Shown in pieces: positions 15,176 through 24,275 of a DNA stretch of 64,000 bases. The stretch is taken from positions 62,001-126,000 of the forward strand of contig NZ_JAHHZS010000002.1 in the NCBI RefSeq assembly GCF_022606295.1. The letters run 5' to 3'. The first letter of the stretch is position 1; the number at the start of each line of letters is the position of its first letter. Source of the DNA: Arthrobacter bambusae (GTDB lineage: Bacteria; Actinomycetota; Actinomycetes; Actinomycetales; Micrococcaceae). The notes under the pieces were generated by a model, which was not told where the DNA came from, made no database searches, and saw nothing but the letters and a program-made list of their open reading frames with translations. Made by a program: the position numbers and the translations under genes.

Positions 15176-18100
15176 ATGAAGCAGTCCCTTCCAGCCAAGC
15201 TACTGGCAATTCTCCTCACCGCAACGATTGTCGGCCTTGGCTTAGGCGGCACCGTGCCTTCACCCGCATATGCGACGACGCCCGGAACCCCGGGAGTGCC
15301 ACAGGCTGGTACGCCGGTCTACACCGAGGACTTCAGCAATCAGGATGCTTCGGCGGCTGCCATCAACATCCTGAACTACACCGGCGGTGCGGCAGCCGCG
15401 TTCTCGACGTACACGGCGGACCCGCAATGGACGCCGGCTGGAAACCAGTGCAACGGCTGGATCATGAGTTGGACCACGCCCAACCCTCCGGCCTCAGACG
15501 CTGGTTGCCAGCGCAACCTCGGCACCACGTGGCCCTCGCTACGGAGCATGGCCCAAGCACTCGGCGTGGCGCAGGGGCAGAGCCCGGCGCAAGCACAAAC
15601 GAATCAGGCTCTGACGGAGTACACGAATGCCTTGAGCGGTTCCATCACAGCCGGCACGGAATTCCGCACAGTGAAGACCATTCCCGCGATCGCCGGGCAC
15701 TACTACGCTGTGTCGGCCTATTTCGCGGCTGTGAACTGTCCTGCCCAGGGCGGCGCCAGTCAACCGCAGGAGACATTCAGTCTTCTCGTGAACGGCACTC
15801 CGATCGTGCTGAGCTCCGGACTGAACCCATGCACCAGTTCCACTGACTGGTCGACCCAGGTGACCAAATTGCAGTCGGCGGCGTACATGGTTCCGAACGG
15901 AACGACCGCGAACCTCGGGCTGTCTCTGTACAACGCCCAGACCAGTGGCTCGGGTAACGACGTGGCGTTCGACCTGCCCCAGATCGTCGACGTGACCCCG
16001 CAGTTGGACAAGTCGTTCAGTCCGGCGCTCATCGCCCCCGGCCAGGCCTCCACCGTGACGCTCACGGTGACCAATACCAGCGACCTGAAGGCGAAGAACG
16101 ACTGGAGCATCACCGATACGCTGCCCGCCGGCGTCGTGATCGCCCCTAACCCCGCGATCGGCGGGACGTGTGCCCAGGTGGCCGGTGCCGCATTCGTCAA
16201 AACGGGAGTCGCCGGATCGAACACCTTCACGGCCACGGGCGGTGATCTTGCCGTAGGGCAGGCATCCTGCACCATCACGTTCAATGTGACGGCAGCTGGA
16301 GAGGGGACGTATGTCAACGGTCCCGCGAACATCGTGACCAACCTCAACCCGCCCGCGAACGCCACGCTGACCGTCCGAGCTCCGCGGATCGCCCTCACCA
16401 AGGCTCTCGGAGCGCCGCGTCAGGCGGCAACGGACCAGTTCACCGTGCAGATCCGCACCGGCGGGGCGGCGGGCGCGGTAGTCAACAACCCCACCAACTC
16501 GACCACGACAGGTACGGGATCGTCAGTAACTGCGGGAACCGGCACCACCGGCGCCTACGTGGCCACGGCTGGAACTGTGTATACCCTGACCGAAGCGGCC
16601 GCCGGTACGGCCAACCTTGCAAACTATGCCGGCTCCATTACCTGTACGGACTCGTTCGGCCTTCAGCCTGGTTTGCCCGTCGGTGCCGCGTTCAGCGGTT
16701 CGCTGGCCATCACCCCGGTGGCCGGGGCGAACATTACCTGCACCTTGTCAAACACCGCCCAGCCGATCATCAACGTAGCCAAGCAGCCCGGCACTGTCAC
16801 CGGTCCGGATGCGAACGGCGACTTGGTCGCCAACTACACCGTCACCGTGGCCAACACCGGCTCGGTGGCCGGGACCTACGGCACCCTGGCCGACACTCCG
16901 GCGTTCGCCCCGAACCTGGCTGCAACGAGTGCTGCTTGGACGACTACCGGGACCGGCGCTCCTGCTGGTGGATCGTCGTCGACCGCCGGCCCTTACACCC
17001 TGGCTCCGGCGGGTTCTGCCATCGGTCCAGGGGTCACGCAGACCTTCAACCTCGCGGTGACGTTCCACTACACGAACACCACACCAGTGCCGGCGTGCGC
17101 CGGCCCGGGGACGGGTCTGTTCAACTCCGTTGCCTTGCCGCCTGGCCAGGAGCAAGGTCCGACGACGGACAACTCCGCCTGCGACGCCCTCACCCCCAAT
17201 TTAGTGGCCTCCAAGAGCGTGGACCCCGTGGCCGGCACCATGGTCCAGCCCGGGCAGGTTCTGAGCTACTCGCTGACCTTCGATAACACGACCGGTACTG
17301 CCCCGGCCGCTGTCAGTTTCACCGACTGGCTCGGAGACGTTCTGGACGCCTCGAGCTTCGTGGCCACCTCCATCACCGCAACCTCCACGAGCGGGACCCC
17401 CTTGCTTGTCACGAACAACTCGGGCGCAACGCCGAAAACCTTGGCCGTCACGGGCACCGTGGCTGCCGGCGCGAAGAGCGTCGTCACGTATCAGGTGAAG
17501 GTCAATAGCGCCGGCAATCTGGGTGAGGCTTCGCTCGAGAACTACCTGACACCATCAACCACCATCACTCCGCCAACGAGCTGCCCGGCTGGAAGTGCCA
17601 CCTGCACGGTCAATCCCGTGGGCGTGTGGACCCTGGGCAAGACAGCATCCCCTGCTTCCGGAACCTCCATCAACCCGGGCGATCCAAGCGCAAACAGGGT
17701 GATCACGTATGCGGTGACGGCCACCAACTCCACCGCCAACCCCATCACAGGTGTCATCCTCACCGATGACCTGAGCCAGGTACTGAACAACGCCACGTTC
17801 ACCGCGGGGTCCGCGAACCTGACCGTCAATGGCAGTACACCCCTCGCAGTCCCGGATCCGGGTACCGGCAGCACGTTGGCGACTCCTTCATTTACTCTGC
17901 CCGGCAACGGCACGGCAGTGTTGACCTACTCGGTGACGGTCAGCACGAATGCATGGCTCGTCATCGTGAAGAACGGGGCAACCGGCAACGGGATCGTCCC
18001 TCCGGCACGATGCGTCACCGGAGGCTCGGCGCCACTTGACCCTGCATGTTTCACCACGAATCCCACTACTGGCCACCTGTTCCTGCAAAAGGCAGGACCC

Positions 18101-18559
18101 GGGGCAACCCAGGGTTCCACCGTCCCGCTGACCGGCTCGACCTTTGAAATCCACAACGATGCCGCCGGGCAAATGGGCCCCACCGTCGTCGGAGTGAACA
18201 GCCCAGTATCCGGGTCACCCGGACTGGTCGAGGTCAAAAATTTGCTTCCTGGGACCTACTGGCTGCTCGAAACCAAAGCCCCGGACGGCTACTCGCTTCT
18301 GGCCACCCCCGTGAAGTTCACTATTGCGCCGAACGGCAGCATCGCCTTGGACCCGGCCACCGCAGGAACGTCAGTAACAGCAAACAACCAGACCATCACC
18401 GTTCTGGATATGGCGTCCGTCAAGCTTCCATTCGCCGGTGGGCCAGGCACTGCCGACATCTTCGGCGGAACGGTTCTCGGGATCCTCGCCCTTATGACTT
18501 CCCTCGCCCTCATCGTCTTCAGGCGAGCGAACAAGACCCCACAAACCCAAACTCCTTAG
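15176..18559 (+). CDS. Large cell-wall-anchored adhesin, probable pilus tip protein
   Basis: Secreted surface protein of about 1127 residues. The signal peptide ends near PSPAYA (residues 1-33). An N-terminal region to about residue 270 contains several cysteines and reads like a carbohydrate- or protein-binding beta domain. Several DUF11-type beta repeats follow (for example QLDKSFSPALIAPGQASTV and VTVANTGSVAGTYGTLADTP). A last SpaA-like domain has the E-box YWLLETKAPDGYS. The sorting signal is LPFAG (1084-1088) rather than LPXTG, then a membrane helix and RRANK. I chose ATG 15176 because the signal peptide begins there; GTG 15140 and ATG 15161 lie upstream in frame. Large size and lack of an obvious YPK motif fit a tip adhesin; this is inference. 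Confidence 0.8.
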   Translation: MKQSLPAKLLAILLTATIVGLGLGGTVPSPAYATTPGTPGVPQAGTPVYTEDFSNQDASAAAINILNYTGGAAAAFSTYTADPQWTPAGNQCNGWIMSWTTPNPPASDAGCQRNLGTTWPSLRSMAQALGVAQGQSPAQAQTNQALTEYTNALSGSITAGTEFRTVKTIPAIAGHYYAVSAYFAAVNCPAQGGASQPQETFSLLVNGTPIVLSSGLNPCTSSTDWSTQVTKLQSAAYMVPNGTTANLGLSLYNAQTSGSGNDVAFDLPQIVDVTPQLDKSFSPALIAPGQASTVTLTVTNTSDLKAKNDWSITDTLPAGVVIAPNPAIGGTCAQVAGAAFVKTGVAGSNTFTATGGDLAVGQASCTITFNVTAAGEGTYVNGPANIVTNLNPPANATLTVRAPRIALTKALGAPRQAATDQFTVQIRTGGAAGAVVNNPTNSTTTGTGSSVTAGTGTTGAYVATAGTVYTLTEAAAGTANLANYAGSITCTDSFGLQPGLPVGAAFSGSLAITPVAGANITCTLSNTAQPIINVAKQPGTVTGPDANGDLVANYTVTVANTGSVAGTYGTLADTPAFAPNLAATSAAWTTTGTGAPAGGSSSTAGPYTLAPAGSAIGPGVTQTFNLAVTFHYTNTTPVPACAGPGTGLFNSVALPPGQEQGPTTDNSACDALTPNLVASKSVDPVAGTMVQPGQVLSYSLTFDNTTGTAPAAVSFTDWLGDVLDASSFVATSITATSTSGTPLLVTNNSGATPKTLAVTGTVAAGAKSVVTYQVKVNSAGNLGEASLENYLTPSTTITPPTSCPAGSATCTVNPVGVWTLGKTASPASGTSINPGDPSANRVITYAVTATNSTANPITGVILTDDLSQVLNNATFTAGSANLTVNGSTPLAVPDPGTGSTLATPSFTLPGNGTAVLTYSVTVSTNAWLVIVKNGATGNGIVPPARCVTGGSAPLDPACFTTNPTTGHLFLQKAGPGATQGSTVPLTGSTFEIHNDAAGQMGPTVVGVNSPVSGSPGLVEVKNLLPGTYWLLETKAPDGYSLLATPVKFTIAPNGSIALDPATAGTSVTANNQTITVLDMASVKLPFAGGPGTADIFGGTVLGILALMTSLALIVFRRANKTPQTQTP

Positions 18560-18602
18560 CGCAGCTCCGCGCAAATCAATGGGGGAACAAGAAAGGAACA
18601 CG

Positions 18603-20072
18603 ATGAAATCATCGAAGGTGAGGCGCGGCATAATAGCCTCTTTCGCCGCAATAGCCTCAGCTGGGATGCTCGCCCTCGGAGCCGGAGGTGCACACGCGGC
18701 GAACACCGCGAACATCGATCCGTCCAAGACGGGTTCGTTGACCATCCATAAGTACGAGAAGCCGGCGACGCCGACGAACCTGCCTAACGATGGAACGGCA
18801 CTGACCCCGGCCCAGACCGCGGCACTGACCCCGATGGCCGGGGTGACGTTCACAGTGCAGAAGGTCAACAACATTGACCTGACGACCAACGCGGGCTGGA
18901 CTGCCGCGTCAGCCTTGACGCCGGCCCAGGCCGCGGCGCAGGCGGCCACCCCGGGCTCCACGACCACGACGGACGCGAACGGAACGGCGAGCCTGGGGAA
19001 CCTTCCCCTGGGCCTGTATCTGGTGACGGAGACCGGCTATCCTGCCGGTGTCACTCCCTCGGCCCCGTTCCTGGTGACCCTTCCGATGACGGACCCCGCG
19101 GGCGGGAACAGCTGGCTGTATGACGTGAACGTCTATCCCAAGAACGCCGTGACTACAGCGACGAAGACCGTGAACGACGCCTCCGCGATCAAGCTTGGTG
19201 ACGCGGTGACGTGGACCATCACGTCCGACATTCCCAACGTGAACCCGATCGATGGATACCGGATTGTCGACCAGCTCGATTCGAAGCTGAGCTACACCAG
19301 CTCGACAGTGGCGCTTTCGAACAACGCGGCACTGGTGTTGAACACCGATTACACGGTCGTGTTCGACACGGCCACGAAGACCCTCACGGTCGACTTTACC
19401 GCCACCGGCCGGGCCGTGCTCGCGGCCAATCCCACGGCCAAGGTCCTGGTGACGGTGAACTCCACCGTCAGTACGGTCGGTGAGATCGCGAACACGGCTC
19501 TTGTCTACCCGAACGCGGCCAGCTTCACCATCACCCCGGGCCAGCCCAACGGTCCGGTCGTCACTCCTCCAGTTATTACCAAGTGGGGCGACATCGTGCT
19601 GCACAAGAAGGATTCCCAGAGCTCCGCGGCCCTGGCCGGTGCCGTGTTCGCGGTCTACCCGACCCAGGCCGATGCCCTGGCCGGCACGAACGCGATCAGC
19701 GTCGGAGGTGCCAGTTCCTGGACCACCGATGCCAGCGGCAACCTGGTGATCTCCGGACTGCGTTACTCCAACTGGGCCAACGGGGCAACAGTGACCCCGG
19801 GCCAGCCCGGCTACCAGAGCTACTGGCTTGTGGAGACCAAGGCCCCGTCCGGCTACGAGCTGCTCGCCCAGCCCGTCGAGACCACGGTCACCAGCAACGA
19901 CCCGTCAGTGGTCACAGTGACGATCAACAACGTCCCGCACAACGCCGGGTTCCAGCTGCCCCTCACCGGTGGTGTGGGAACCTGGGCCCTGACCGCCGGA
20001 GGGATCCTCGTGCTGGCAGGCGCCGGTCTCTTCATGGTCACCGGCCGACGGAAGCGCAACGAGGCAAAGTAA
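18603..20072 (+). CDS. Major pilin subunit, LPLTG-anchored
   Basis: Isopeptide-type pilin of 489 residues. Signal peptide 1-32 (ends GGAHA). The N-domain begins GSLTIHKYEKPATP. The pilin motif WLYDVNVYPKN has its lysine at K180. E-box segments are YLVTETGYP and YWLVETKAPSGYE. LPLTG at 452-456 is followed by a hydrophobic helix and GRRKRNEAK. Class C sortases join such subunits by linking the Thr of LPXTG to the pilin-motif lysine. ATG 18603 follows AAAGGA at good spacing. It lies 43 bp after the adhesin and is a near copy of the pilin half of the sigma fusion, pointing to duplication. Confidence 0.9.
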   Translation: MKSSKVRRGIIASFAAIASAGMLALGAGGAHAANTANIDPSKTGSLTIHKYEKPATPTNLPNDGTALTPAQTAALTPMAGVTFTVQKVNNIDLTTNAGWTAASALTPAQAAAQAATPGSTTTTDANGTASLGNLPLGLYLVTETGYPAGVTPSAPFLVTLPMTDPAGGNSWLYDVNVYPKNAVTTATKTVNDASAIKLGDAVTWTITSDIPNVNPIDGYRIVDQLDSKLSYTSSTVALSNNAALVLNTDYTVVFDTATKTLTVDFTATGRAVLAANPTAKVLVTVNSTVSTVGEIANTALVYPNAASFTITPGQPNGPVVTPPVITKWGDIVLHKKDSQSSAALAGAVFAVYPTQADALAGTNAISVGGASSWTTDASGNLVISGLRYSNWANGATVTPGQPGYQSYWLVETKAPSGYELLAQPVETTVTSNDPSVVTVTINNVPHNAGFQLPLTGGVGTWALTAGGILVLAGAGLFMVTGRRKRNEAK

Positions 20073-20105
20073 ACACCCCTCGGTGACCCGCATCCCTTGA
20101 TGCAG

Positions 20106-20144
20106 GGTATGGGGCATCCGCCAGTATGGTGGTTGCCCCATACC
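20106..20144 (+). terminator. Attenuator-like hairpin between pilin and sortase
   Basis: GGTATGGGGCA (20106-20116) pairs perfectly with TGCCCCATACC (20134-20144), and the 17-nt loop has weak inner pairing (CCGCCA with TGGTGG). Placed between an abundant structural subunit and its enzyme, it may lower sortase expression relative to pilin. Confidence 0.55.
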
Positions 20145-20173
20145 TCTCCCGTCCATCACAGCAAGAGGCCCCA

Positions 20174-21127
20174 ATGCCCCAAACCCTCAAAGAATTCATG
20201 GAGGGTTCCGAAACCGGTCCGGACGGCGGCCGTCGGCGCCCCCGAAAAGGGACGCGTGGACGCACAAACATCAGGCGTGGCCATGCCGACCGGAGATTTG
20301 TGACCATGATGGTCGTTGCCGCCATCGGTCTGGGCCTGGTCCTCTACCCCCAGGCAGCCGACTGGTTCAGCTCGATTTCCCACAACAACCAACTTTCCGG
20401 CTACGCGCAGGAAGTCGAACAGCTTGAACCCTCTGCCCGGACGAAAGTGTTGGACCGGGCACGCGAATACAACTTCCGGATCCCTGCCGGACAGCTGCGG
20501 GACCCGTACTCCGCCCACGCCCCGGCCCCGGCTTTGGAAGGGCAGCTGCGGGATTATCAGAGCCAGCTCAACGTCGCCAACGACGAGGTGATCGGAAGAT
20601 TCCGCTACCCGTCCCTGAACATCGATCTGCCGATCTTCCACGGAACCAGCGACGACGTCCTTGCCAAAGGAGTCGGCCATCTCTATGGTTCTTCCCTTCC
20701 CGTGGGCGGCCCCGGCACTCACAGCGTGCTCACATCGCACTCGGGAATCCCGAACGCGGAACTCTTCAATCCCCTCCACAGCGCGAAAACGGGTGACATC
20801 TTTTCCACCGAAGTCATGGAGCACACGTTCCTCTACAAAGTGGACAGGATCGAAGTGGTCAAGCCGGATGACATCTCCTCACTGAAAATCATCCCTGGCC
20901 AGGACTCCGTCACCTTGGTCACGTGCACACCCATTGGAGTCAACTCGCACCGGCTCCTTGTTCACGCCTCCCGGATCGCGGACATCCCCAAAGACGCGCC
21001 GGAGCAGAAAACCCTCGCGGGACGCCAATCCAACATCGGATTCCCGTTCTGGGTGGTCTATTTCATCGGCGGCTTGCTCGCCTTCTACCTGGCTTCCCGG
21101 GCTTGGAACCGCCGGCGAAGCCGATGA
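20174..21127 (+). CDS. Class C (pilus-assembly) sortase
   Basis: Membrane transpeptidase of 317 residues. The N-terminal helix is at about 42-60 and the C-terminal helix at about 292-311, the two-anchor layout of class C enzymes. The catalytic His is in LTSHSG (H189), Cys in TLVTCTPIG (C251) and Arg in NSHRLLVH (R260). The DPY tripeptide at 110-112 fits the active-site lid of this class. ATG 20174 is preceded by AAGAGG. It probably polymerises the pilin encoded just upstream and anchors the LPFAG adhesin. The sigma-pilin fusion carries the same substrate motifs. Confidence 0.92.
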   Translation: MPQTLKEFMEGSETGPDGGRRRPRKGTRGRTNIRRGHADRRFVTMMVVAAIGLGLVLYPQAADWFSSISHNNQLSGYAQEVEQLEPSARTKVLDRAREYNFRIPAGQLRDPYSAHAPAPALEGQLRDYQSQLNVANDEVIGRFRYPSLNIDLPIFHGTSDDVLAKGVGHLYGSSLPVGGPGTHSVLTSHSGIPNAELFNPLHSAKTGDIFSTEVMEHTFLYKVDRIEVVKPDDISSLKIIPGQDSVTLVTCTPIGVNSHRLLVHASRIADIPKDAPEQKTLAGRQSNIGFPFWVVYFIGGLLAFYLASRAWNRRRSR

Positions 21128-21189
21128 TTCAAACGCTTGAGGAACGCAAGGCCTGAAGCGCACCTACCTCCCGACAAGAAAGCACTGCA

Positions 21190-21399
21190 ATGGCCTCACA
21201 ATTCAAACTCTACGTTGACGCGGACGCCCACCTCCGGTTCCAACTCGTCACTGAAAATGGAGACGTCCTGCTCACATCCAAGGCTTTTGAGGACGAGGAT
21301 GCGGCCATCGCAGCAATCTGGTCAGTGCGCGAAGCTGCGGCCAAGGGACGCATCGTTGATCTCACCGTTTCGATGCCGGAAGACCGGCCCGCCGAATAA
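21190..21399 (+). CDS. DUF1508-like small protein
   Basis: Protein of 69 residues forming a single YegP/DUF1508-type unit: FKLYVDADAHLRFQLVTENG, then a strand leading to TSKAFEDEDAAIAAIWSVRE. Proteins of this family usually carry one or two such repeats; their function is unclear. It lies 62 bp after the sortase on the same strand but has no evident role in pili. A hairpin follows at 21423. Confidence 0.7.
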   Translation: MASQFKLYVDADAHLRFQLVTENGDVLLTSKAFEDEDAAIAAIWSVREAAAKGRIVDLTVSMPEDRPAE

Positions 21400-21422
21400 A
21401 TCATGAACCCGGCATTTCGACG

Positions 21423-21439
21423 GTTCTTTCGGAAAGAAC
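21423..21439 (+). terminator. Short hairpin after the DUF1508 gene
   Basis: GTTCTTT-CGG-AAAGAAC is a perfect 7-bp stem with a 3-nt loop 24 bp after the stop codon at 21399. It resembles a weak intrinsic terminator, though no long T-run follows. Confidence 0.45.
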
Positions 21440-21746
21440 TTGCGACGTTCGCGACACGATTCATGTCCCCGCGACACATAGTTAGTGCCTGGCATGGGAT
21501 GGAATGAGACTCCTGGCGGACCTGTTGGGGGCCGCAACGAAGGAGCTCGTTCTCGATGGACCGCATGCCAGGCCGTGCCCATGGGGCCGTGCGCCCCCAT
21601 GCGACTCACGGCCCGGGGCGCGTGCGGGGATCAATGGATCCTTGCACGGCGTGCGGCTGGATCTGAGACCCCAGCCGCACGCCACCTCAGTCCTAGCTGA
21701 AGCGAGACGAATGCGCGGCGTCTTTCCTGCCATCCCGGGAAGGTGC
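21440..21746. other. Non-coding gap with a 13-bp hairpin
   Basis: About 300 bp between convergent genes, with no frame I would call a gene. GGCGTGCGGCTGG (21648-21660) pairs perfectly with 21671-21683 over a 10-nt loop, a likely bidirectional terminator. A weaker pair, CCTGGCATG and CATGCCAGG, spans about 70 bp earlier in the gap. Confidence 0.45.
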
Positions 21747-22082
21747 CTACTTTTGTGCCTTCCGTTTCTGCCATTGCCAAGCGTGCCAGAACAGCAGCGT
21801 CGCCAAGATCAGGGCTGCGGCCAGGAGAAGCTGCGGGATCATGATTGTCAAGAAGTACGCGGGGGGCATCGTATTTCCCGGACTGGGGGTGAACGGGGTC
21901 ATAGCCTCGTTGATGATCACCATGATGCCTATGACGAGCGCCACCTCCAGTGCCCACAGCCCGATGATGAACGGATTCACCGAGCCCCCTCGGACGGCCT
22001 CAGGTGTCTCTAGGTGATGCTCCAGCGAATTACCGTGCTCGTCGATTTCGCGGAATTCAATCCGGGCATGAGCTTCGTCCAC
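21747..22082 (-). CDS. Small membrane protein of unknown function
   Basis: Protein of 111 residues starting at GTG 22082, with an AGGGGGA site upstream. An acidic, His-containing N-terminus (about 1-33) is followed by two hydrophobic helices at about 37-58 (PFIIGLWALEVALVIGIMVI) and 73-98, then a basic end WQKRKAQK. I do not recognise the family. It is divergent from the SDR gene, with 176 bp between starts. Confidence 0.6.
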   Translation of the reverse strand: MDEAHARIEFREIDEHGNSLEHHLETPEAVRGGSVNPFIIGLWALEVALVIGIMVIINEAMTPFTPSPGNTMPPAYFLTIMIPQLLLAAALILATLLFWHAWQWQKRKAQK

Positions 22083-22258
22083 TGTCTGTTCCCCCTTTTT
22101 TTGGCAGCCGCTGCCCCGCCCTTCGGCGGTTTATACGGGCGCATTTTGAGGCACTCTACCGCGAGCACAGGAATCGAACGAGTACCGCCGTCAAGATGCC
22201 GCTTGACGGCCGGGACGGACATCACCACACGGAGGGTTAACGGGGCTAGTCTGGGCGC

Positions 22259-23035
22259 ATGACAACTCGTGCCAACGAACTCACCGCCTTGGTCACCGGG
22301 GCTACTGCCGGACTCGGCGCCCAATTCGCGCGCCAACTGGCCGAATCCGGCCATCACCTCGTCCTCGTGGCGCGCGACGAGGGGCGGCTGCGGGCAAGCG
22401 CTGAGGTGCTTGAGCGGGACTTCAGTATCTCGGTGGAGGTCCTGCCCGCGGACTTGACCTCCGACGTCGGGGTTGCGGCTGTTGCAGCCAGGCTGCGTGA
22501 CGCTTCGCGGCCGGTGGACGTGCTGGTCAACAATGCTGGAATCGGTTTGCTGAATTCTTTCGAGAAGAACGATGTGGAAGACGAAAAGCGGCATTTGCGA
22601 CTGCATGTCCAGACACCCCTGGAGCTGTGCCACGCGGCCTTGGAAGTGATGCTGGCACGCAAGTCCGGGAGGATCATCAACGTCGCGAGCGTTGCGGCGT
22701 TCGCGAACCGGGGAAGCTATTCGGCAGCCAAGGCTTGGCAAGTCAGCTTCAGCCGTTGGGCGAACACTGCTTATGCCCGCAGCGGTGTGAAGGTCACCGC
22801 GGTGTGCCCGGGGTTCACCCACACCGAATTCCACGATCGCATGGGCATGGACAAATCGGTGGCTCCGCGTTTCCTGTGGCTCAAGGCCGAGCGCGTTGTC
22901 CGGGAAGGACTGGAAGACAACGCCAAGGGCAAAGGGGTATCCATCCCGACGAAGCGGTACAAAGCGATCACCGCCGTCATGCGTTTCCTGCCGGCGAAGC
23001 TTACGTCGGGTCCGCCCCGGAGGCCCCTGAAATAG
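22259..23035 (+). CDS. Short-chain dehydrogenase/reductase
   Basis: Classical SDR of 258 residues. It has the NAD(P)-binding glycine motif TGATAGLGAQFA at about 13-24, the structural motif VNNAGIG, catalytic Ser in INVASVAAF, and Tyr/Lys in YSAAK. The C-terminal HTEF and SIPTKRYK stretches resemble the DltE/YqjQ-like SDRs, which often act on lipid or aldehyde substrates. It overlaps the 3' end of the convergent FUSC gene by 35 bp. The substrate is unknown. Confidence 0.85.
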   Translation: MTTRANELTALVTGATAGLGAQFARQLAESGHHLVLVARDEGRLRASAEVLERDFSISVEVLPADLTSDVGVAAVAARLRDASRPVDVLVNNAGIGLLNSFEKNDVEDEKRHLRLHVQTPLELCHAALEVMLARKSGRIINVASVAAFANRGSYSAAKAWQVSFSRWANTAYARSGVKVTAVCPGFTHTEFHDRMGMDKSVAPRFLWLKAERVVREGLEDNAKGKGVSIPTKRYKAITAVMRFLPAKLTSGPPRRPLK

Positions 23036-24083
23036 ATCGGCCCCGCGAAGTAAGCCGGGGCGCTTGGACCAGCACGGCCACGGCGATCCCGATCACGGCT
23101 CCCACGAGCGTCTCTACTCCGCGTTCCAGGACGAGCACTCCAGGATCCGCGGGCGCCGCCAACTGAGTCATGAGCAAGATGAACGGAGTGAAGAACACCA
23201 TGGCCCAGCCGTAGTGCCGAGCCATGAACAACTCGGTGGGGAACTGGAAACCGATCACCAGCAGGGCCAGGATGATGGTGGTTTGCCCGGGGAAATAGTG
23301 CAGCGGAGAGAGCGGTCCCGGAAAGAGTACGACGGCGACAATCGCCAATCCGAGGAACGTCCCCACGATGCGGTGGATGCCGCGGTGCAGCCGCCCCGGG
23401 GTGTCGGCACCGGCCAGCGGGGCAGCTGCCGCGAACATGGCCCAGTGCGGGTGCCCGCTGCCCGTGAGCACTCCGCAAGCACCTGCCGCGCCGACGGCGA
23501 GCACATACCTTGCCGCGTGAAGCCCGGCTGCCTGCCGCAGCTGAGTGTTGAATGCCGGAATGTCCCGGATGGCGCCGCGTTCCCACCCCCGGTACCGAAG
23601 CCATCCGGCGAAGCCAACCACCATCGAGAACGCAGCCGATGCCGCGCAGATCAGGACTGCAGCGAAAAATGGAATGTGCGCGGGGACGGAAGCGCATGCC
23701 CCCAATGCCAGAATTCCGAAGAAGGGCCCGTTGGGCTTGAGCCGCACCTTGTCCGAGAACAGCGAGCCCACGCCTGCCAAGAGCGTCTCGACCACTACCA
23801 ATCCCCACGAGTGGATATGGGAGACGGACAAGAACGTGCCCACCGAGACACCGGCCAGGAGCACCGCTGCAGCCTGGGCCTGGTGCTTGAGCCGCAATTG
23901 GTGCGACTCGGCACGGCCGTACATGCCGGTCAGGGCGCCGAACACGGCGTAGATGATGAGGTCCGCGCGGCCAACCGCAAGAAGCACCAGCGCCGGCACG
24001 GCGACGCTCAGTGCGACGCGGACGGCAGCCAGGTGATCGTTGCTTGCCGGTGGAACGGTATTGAGCGCACGGAAATGGGCCAT
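23001..24083 (-). CDS. FUSC-family membrane protein
   Basis: Membrane protein of 360 residues with two blocks of hydrophobic helices (about 25-165 and 195-335), the half-duplicated layout of FUSC/aromatic-acid exporter-like proteins. Conserved pieces include YAVFGALTGMYGR and GSGHPHWAMFAAAAPLAG. Family members are thought to form efflux channels. I prefer ATG 24083 (MAHFRALN); a TTG at 24113 extends it by ten residues. The last 35 bp overlap the convergent SDR gene. Transported compounds cannot be inferred. Confidence 0.75.
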   Translation of the reverse strand: MAHFRALNTVPPASNDHLAAVRVALSVAVPALVLLAVGRADLIIYAVFGALTGMYGRAESHQLRLKHQAQAAAVLLAGVSVGTFLSVSHIHSWGLVVVETLLAGVGSLFSDKVRLKPNGPFFGILALGACASVPAHIPFFAAVLICAASAAFSMVVGFAGWLRYRGWERGAIRDIPAFNTQLRQAAGLHAARYVLAVGAAGACGVLTGSGHPHWAMFAAAAPLAGADTPGRLHRGIHRIVGTFLGLAIVAVVLFPGPLSPLHYFPGQTTIILALLVIGFQFPTELFMARHYGWAMVFFTPFILLMTQLAAPADPGVLVLERGVETLVGAVIGIAVAVLVQAPRLTSRGRSISGASGADPT

Positions 24084-24194
24084 GATTGATCGCAACGGGA
24101 CACCACCAATCAATTCAGCCGATCATTGGGAAGTTATCAGCACCCCGAGATCCGCGCCATTAGCTGGGTCACAACGTTTCTCTGTGCGTCCCCA

Positions 24195-24260
24195 CCCAAC
24201 TAGCTCGCATTTGTTGTCGTTATGAGGCCCCATAACGACAACAAATGCGAGTCAGTTGGG
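24195..24260. repeat. 66-bp long inverted repeat, left copy
   Basis: Two 30-nt arms (beginning CCCAACTAGCTCGCATTTGT and ending AGTCAGTTGGG) pair with only two mismatched positions around a 6-nt loop. It lies beyond the 3' end of the FUSC promoter region and 15 bp after the end of the sugar-isomerase gene. A second 66-bp member sits at 41260-41325, just past the far end of the inositol cluster, with its centre matching this one better in reverse complement. Confidence 0.75.
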
Positions 24261-24275
24261 TTGGCGGGAGGCGCG

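Noticed and set aside
12343..20072. Sigma-pilin fusion as an assembly artefact made by collapsing two pilin copies
   Set aside because: The two pilin copies differ at many positions along their length and each has its own sorting region and flanks, so a simple mis-join is unlikely; resequencing would still be worthwhile.
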